Shown piece by piece: positions 60,647 through 64,000 of a stretch of 64,000 nt of DNA. A model generated the notes under the pieces. That model was not told the DNA's origin, ran no database searches, and saw nothing but the letters and a program-made list of their open reading frames with translations. The DNA lies in contig CAKOGP040001668.1 of assembly GCA_933822405.4 (NCBI GenBank), positions 310,001 through 374,000 on the forward strand. Direction: 5' to 3'. Origin of the DNA: Cylindrotheca closterium (Eukaryota > Bacillariophyta > Bacillariophyceae > Bacillariales > Bacillariaceae). Made by a program: the position numbers and the translations under genes. Position 1 is the first letter of the stretch, and each line of letters begins with the position of its first letter.

Positions 60647-62223
60647 ATGACTCACAACTACCTACTCGCAATCTCATTGCTACTGTTAGTCATGTTTATC
60701 CATCCAGCACGATGCTTTGTCCGGTCGTTGACAACCAAGCACTCGTTCCTACTCGCACCTCAACAGATTTTGCCTCGCCACTACCAAGCCACTCGATTAT
60801 TTGTTGGCGCATTGGAGGAAACGAAGGAAAGTACAGCATCGACGACAGAATCCAAGTCTATTCCACGAGTTACGTTGAAACGAAATCGACAAACCAAAGC
60901 CTTTCGGGACGGAACTCAGCTGGTATTTTCCAAATCCATTGACAAGACCCCCAAGAAATTGCAATCGGGAGATTTGGTGGCTGTGGATGTCCCCGTTTCT
61001 AACGACGCCAACAATACGCAAACCACAGTGGTCGGCGTTGGAGTATACAATCCTGATTCCATGTATCGGGTGCGAATCCTGTGTCATACCTTTTTGAATG
61101 CCGACCTAAAGTTGGAGTCTATGGATCCCGAAATTGCCTTATCGACCATTCTGAAGCTGCAGTTCGACAAGGCACTAGAAACGCGAAGAACCATTGGATT
61201 GCCATCGAGCGATACCGATACTTTCCGACTATTCAATGGGGAAGGAGATGGATTGTCTGGGCTGGCAGTCGATATTGTTGGTGGCAATACAGCAGTTATC
61301 ATGTCATCAGCAGCTTGGTGCCAATTGCATCAATCGTCTATCCTCAAGTCACTACAGGAGGTACTACCGGAGATGGATCTAGTGTGGAAAACGACTCCAT
61401 CGCGGCTCCGTCAAGATGGATACGAAGAGCCGGAAGAATCGGACGAAGTGCCAGAGGAAGAGAACGAAGAACCTGTCATTGTGACCGAAAATGGTATTAA
61501 GTATCGCACCTTTCCCCACAAAAAGGGACAGAAGACGTCGGTCTAGTGCGATCAACGAGAGAATCGTCTCAATCTTGCAGCGCTGTGTGATGGAAAGAAG
61601 GTGCTGGATCTCTGCTGTTATCATGGCGGTTTCTCCTTGAATGCGGTCAAGAACAATGCGGTACATGTCACTGGTGTCGATTCGTCGAAGGATGCCATCG
61701 ATACGTACACCGAAAATGCCAAACTGAACGGGTTTGAGGATCGCATTGACTTTGTCCGATCGGATATTTCCACATTTATGAAGTCTTGCAACGAGAAGTA
61801 TGACGTGATTGTATTGGATCCGCGTAAGTGTTGCATTTGAATCTTTTTGCTGATTGCTGCGCCTATGGCATCACTTACTCACAGGCTTACTATCATGCAG
61901 CCAAACTTGCCCCGAGTATGTCAACCTTGAACAAAGCCAGTAGAAAGTACAAATCACTTAACAAGGATGCTCTGGAACTAATGAGTAACGATGGCGGGAT
62001 ATTTATGACCTGTACTTGTTCCTCTGCCATGACTCAAAAAGATGGAGGAAACTTTTTCCTTCAGACAATCCAGCAAGCGAGTTTGTCGGCGAGACGAGAA
62101 ATAACACTTCTTCGAGTCAGTGGTGCAGCGCCATGCCATACACAGTCACCCGCAAGTTTCCCTGCTGGAAATTATTTGACAGCTGCGCTCTTTTACGTAA
62201 AACCGAAAAGTGGGACGGATTAG
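60647..62223 (+). CDS. RlmI-like rRNA methyltransferase with in-frame TAG
   Basis: Exon 1 (60647-61823) and exon 2 (61901-62223) flank a 77-bp intron (GTAAGT/CAG) within the catalytic DPPK motif. In total 499 codons plus stop if the internal TAG is read through. The N-terminus is a signal peptide with RCFVR (plastid type). A PUA-like region and the RlmI fold follow: LFNGEGDGLSGLAVD, then SAM-binding VLDLCCYHGGFS, VDSSKDAIDTY, and DPPKLAP across the intron; the late FMTCTCSSAMT supplies the catalytic Cys. At 61544-61546 a TAG stands exactly where the family has Tyr in …FYxDQREN (here SV-TAG-CDQRENR). The frame is otherwise intact. It could be a real nonsense mutation, a base error or a recoding site. 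The family methylates C5 of a 23S rRNA cytosine. Confidence 0.82.
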
Positions 62224-62750
62224 AACTGGATTGTGTGTATCGGTAGAGGGTATCGTATTTAGATTCTTTGTCGGGAGGATAGATTTGAAACGCCTTTAAA
62301 AAAATGATGTATCTTCCTGTCAGGCAGGCTCCTTCGGCGAATTTTGTTCACAGTGCAAGAAACGCGAGCATACACACAGCCAGTACCGATGCTCGACCAC
62401 ATATTTATGGTGCGGTATTCAGGAAGGGCTCAAAAAGCAACCGTTTTTAAAAATCAGCTGTTCAATAGAATATGTCTCGCTAACATATATCCCCGGACAA
62501 AGACGCTCGCGACTGAATAGTCATTTGCTATAAACAAGCCTTCATTTATTATGAGAAGGCTTCGCATTAATTGCAGTTGACTCATCAACGAATACATATT
62601 GAAATCAGAATATGAAAAAGCGGGGGCGGAATGTTGCCTCCTTGTGCATATGTCGAGACCGAATCCCCACACAAACCACGGTGAGCTTCAACTGTTGCTG
62701 AAACACGTGAGAGTGCAGAATCTGAACACAGCGTCGCATATATATAGTTC
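62224..62750. other. Intergenic region
   Basis: 3' flank of the methyltransferase gene and promoter side of the DUF6824 gene. No gene, tRNA or repeat is recognised. Confidence 0.45.
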
Positions 62751-63764
62751 ATGACAAAAGGGCTAATGCAATCACCGAAAGAGGAGGAAGACAGGACATC
62801 AATTGGAGTCGAGAAAACCCCAGTAGACGATGCCGCCAGTAGGTATGCTGCCTTGCGTAACCACTCGATTCGGTTTGAAGATGCAATCGATCCTAATGCA
62901 GAGCGAGTAGACAAGCTGGGAAAGATGGACGTTGTCTTTGGGAGAGGCAAGGGTTATCAGAATCATCCAGGAAACCAGAGGATGCGATCCATCATTGATG
63001 GGTACAAGATCAAGTATCATACATTGAAGCGAGCTGAGAAGAAGAATCTTGTTGAACAAGTTTACAATGAAATAGTTGAAGGGGGTGTAAGATTCTTGAA
63101 GAAGGACAACAATGAAAATTCATGGATCCTTGTAGATGCGCCTGTCGCAATGCAGAAAGTTAGCCACACCCTCCGTTGTCGAAAACTGAAGGGAGCAGAT
63201 ACGGCTGAGCTTGCAAATGATACAAACTTATCGCTTGCAGCGCAAAGATCCAACGTTGCTATTCATCCCCAAGCCGACCAATCATCCTTGTTGATGATGC
63301 AAAGAGGGGAAATATTACCGTCCATGCAAGCTGCCAATCCTTCCTTGGCATCTTTTTATGGCAGCCTCAGTGGGCAGCCTTCAGCAGGGTCGTTTGGTGG
63401 ATCCCTGGGAAGGTTTGGAATGGGAACTGGGTCTTCGTTTGCAGGTCTTCAAGGACAACAGCTTTCGTCATGGGGCGGATATGGAGGAATTGGGAACCTA
63501 CCCATGATGGGAGCTCCCGCAGCTATGGACTACTATACGTTGTTGAGGCGGCAACAACTAGTTCAAGAGGCTACTATGAGGATGCAGCAGCAGCAGGATG
63601 CAGCCATGTCGAACTCGGCGAGGTTGCAGTTAGCGACGAACAATGAGATAGAAAGCTTGGCAATGCAGCAATACGTGGCACAATTTTCTATGAACAACCG
63701 CGGTGGAGACAACAACGCCCCACCAACAGATGGCAGCACTCGATATACTACTGATAGAAGGTAG
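62751..63764 (+). CDS. DUF6824-type domain protein (diatom regulator-like)
   Basis: A single exon encodes 337 residues. A compact N-terminal domain (about residues 55-150) begins DVVFGRGKGYQNHPGNQRM, continues YKIKYHTLKRAEKKNLVEQVYNEI and ends VSHTLRCRKLKG. It corresponds to the DUF6824 domain, which is strongly expanded in diatoms. The remainder is low complexity: Ser/Gly-rich with GSFGGSLGRFGMG, then Gln/Met-rich (RMQQQQDAAMS), then an Asn/Asp tail. Basic residues and the low-complexity activation-like region suggest a nuclear DNA- or protein-binding regulator, but the biochemical role of the domain is not established. The last 236 bases of the window after this gene contain no supportable gene. 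Confidence 0.85.
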   Translation: MTKGLMQSPKEEEDRTSIGVEKTPVDDAASRYAALRNHSIRFEDAIDPNAERVDKLGKMDVVFGRGKGYQNHPGNQRMRSIIDGYKIKYHTLKRAEKKNLVEQVYNEIVEGGVRFLKKDNNENSWILVDAPVAMQKVSHTLRCRKLKGADTAELANDTNLSLAAQRSNVAIHPQADQSSLLMMQRGEILPSMQAANPSLASFYGSLSGQPSAGSFGGSLGRFGMGTGSSFAGLQGQQLSSWGGYGGIGNLPMMGAPAAMDYYTLLRRQQLVQEATMRMQQQQDAAMSNSARLQLATNNEIESLAMQQYVAQFSMNNRGGDNNAPPTDGSTRYTTDRR

Positions 63765-64000
63765 TGGTGATGCGAGGACTTTCAGAAGATCGTTAATCAC
63801 CAGAAAAGTGGCATATGAAGTAAGTTCCGGAGCTCTGTGTGGACGCATAGTCTGCAGGCAGCAATTCCGGTTCTACAATTCGCGAGTGGAAAATTGGGGA
63901 TTATGGCTGTTGCCTACTATTTGCTAGTAAGATGATTTTCAAAGTTTTCAATTTGCTCTGCTAGGATGCAATACAACAGTGTTGGCTTTTGCGCAATGTA
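63765..64000. other. Window end, 3' flank
   Basis: No gene is supported; a 74-codon frame here is a shadow of the DUF6824 gene end. Confidence 0.4.

Noticed and set aside
60370..60942. 190-codon frame overlapping the methyltransferase start
   Set aside because: Different frame, no signal peptide, no domain.

Overview
The window is nuclear DNA from a unicellular stramenopile alga, most likely a raphid pennate diatom; Seminavis or a close relative is a guess. The grounds are: genes on both strands at short spacing; mostly intron-poor genes with one or two introns of about 77-94 bp bounded by GTAAGT-type donors (a few of 150-302 bp); N-terminal signal peptides followed by F-containing plastid-import motifs (…EAFAP, …STAFT, …VNAFSY, …RCFVR); a DUF6824-type domain; and a secreted protein ending in a GDPH domain. 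There is no operon structure, CRISPR array or prokaryotic signal.

Layout. 1-2220: end of a nuclear, Ada3-like protein. 2.3-3.9 kb: decayed tract with an 86-bp tandem repeat, a frameshifted kinase pseudogene and a MITE-like inverted repeat. 4.1-6.8 kb: secreted GDPH-domain protein. 7.7-9.5 kb: tandem pair of coiled-coil proteins. 10.4-17.0 kb: dienelactone hydrolase, ABC-F ATPase, plastid-targeted unknown, PAS hybrid histidine kinase. 17.4-18.5 kb: diverged 593-bp tandem duplication without genes. 18.9-24.1 kb: small membrane protein, PP2C phosphatase, membrane alpha/beta hydrolase. 24.6-27.8 kb: IQ-CHAT-NB-ARC-like protein interrupted by an assembly gap. 28.2-36.8 kb: acetate-type transporter, coiled-coil protein, WDR74/Nsa1, PH-START protein. 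37.2-41.2 kb: two thioredoxin paralogues flanking a Tudor-RING-NUMOD1-like protein. 41.9-46.2 kb: proteasome beta-3 with a signal-peptide-like extension, sulfotransferase, LRR_5/BspA protein. 46.8-55.4 kb: two paralogous plastid-type P-loop kinases enclosing a frameshifted TPR gene, a plastid UbiC-like protein and an SGNH-hydrolase-like membrane protein. 55.6-63.8 kb: START-like secreted protein, two small acidic proteins, a GPI-anchored PLC-like phosphodiesterase, an RlmI-like rRNA methyltransferase with an in-frame amber codon, and a DUF6824 regulator.

The genes do not form one pathway. The strongest candidates for something new are the IQ-CHAT-STAND protein (a caspase-like peptidase joined to a nucleotide switch and calmodulin-binding motifs, reminiscent of immune or cell-death receptors) and the Tudor-RING-NUMOD1-like protein. 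Three local paralogue pairs (coiled-coil, thioredoxin, P-loop kinase) show that segmental duplication is active here. Several defects (N-gap with duplicated flanks, TPR frameshift, amber codon in the methyltransferase) may be real or may reflect assembly quality.
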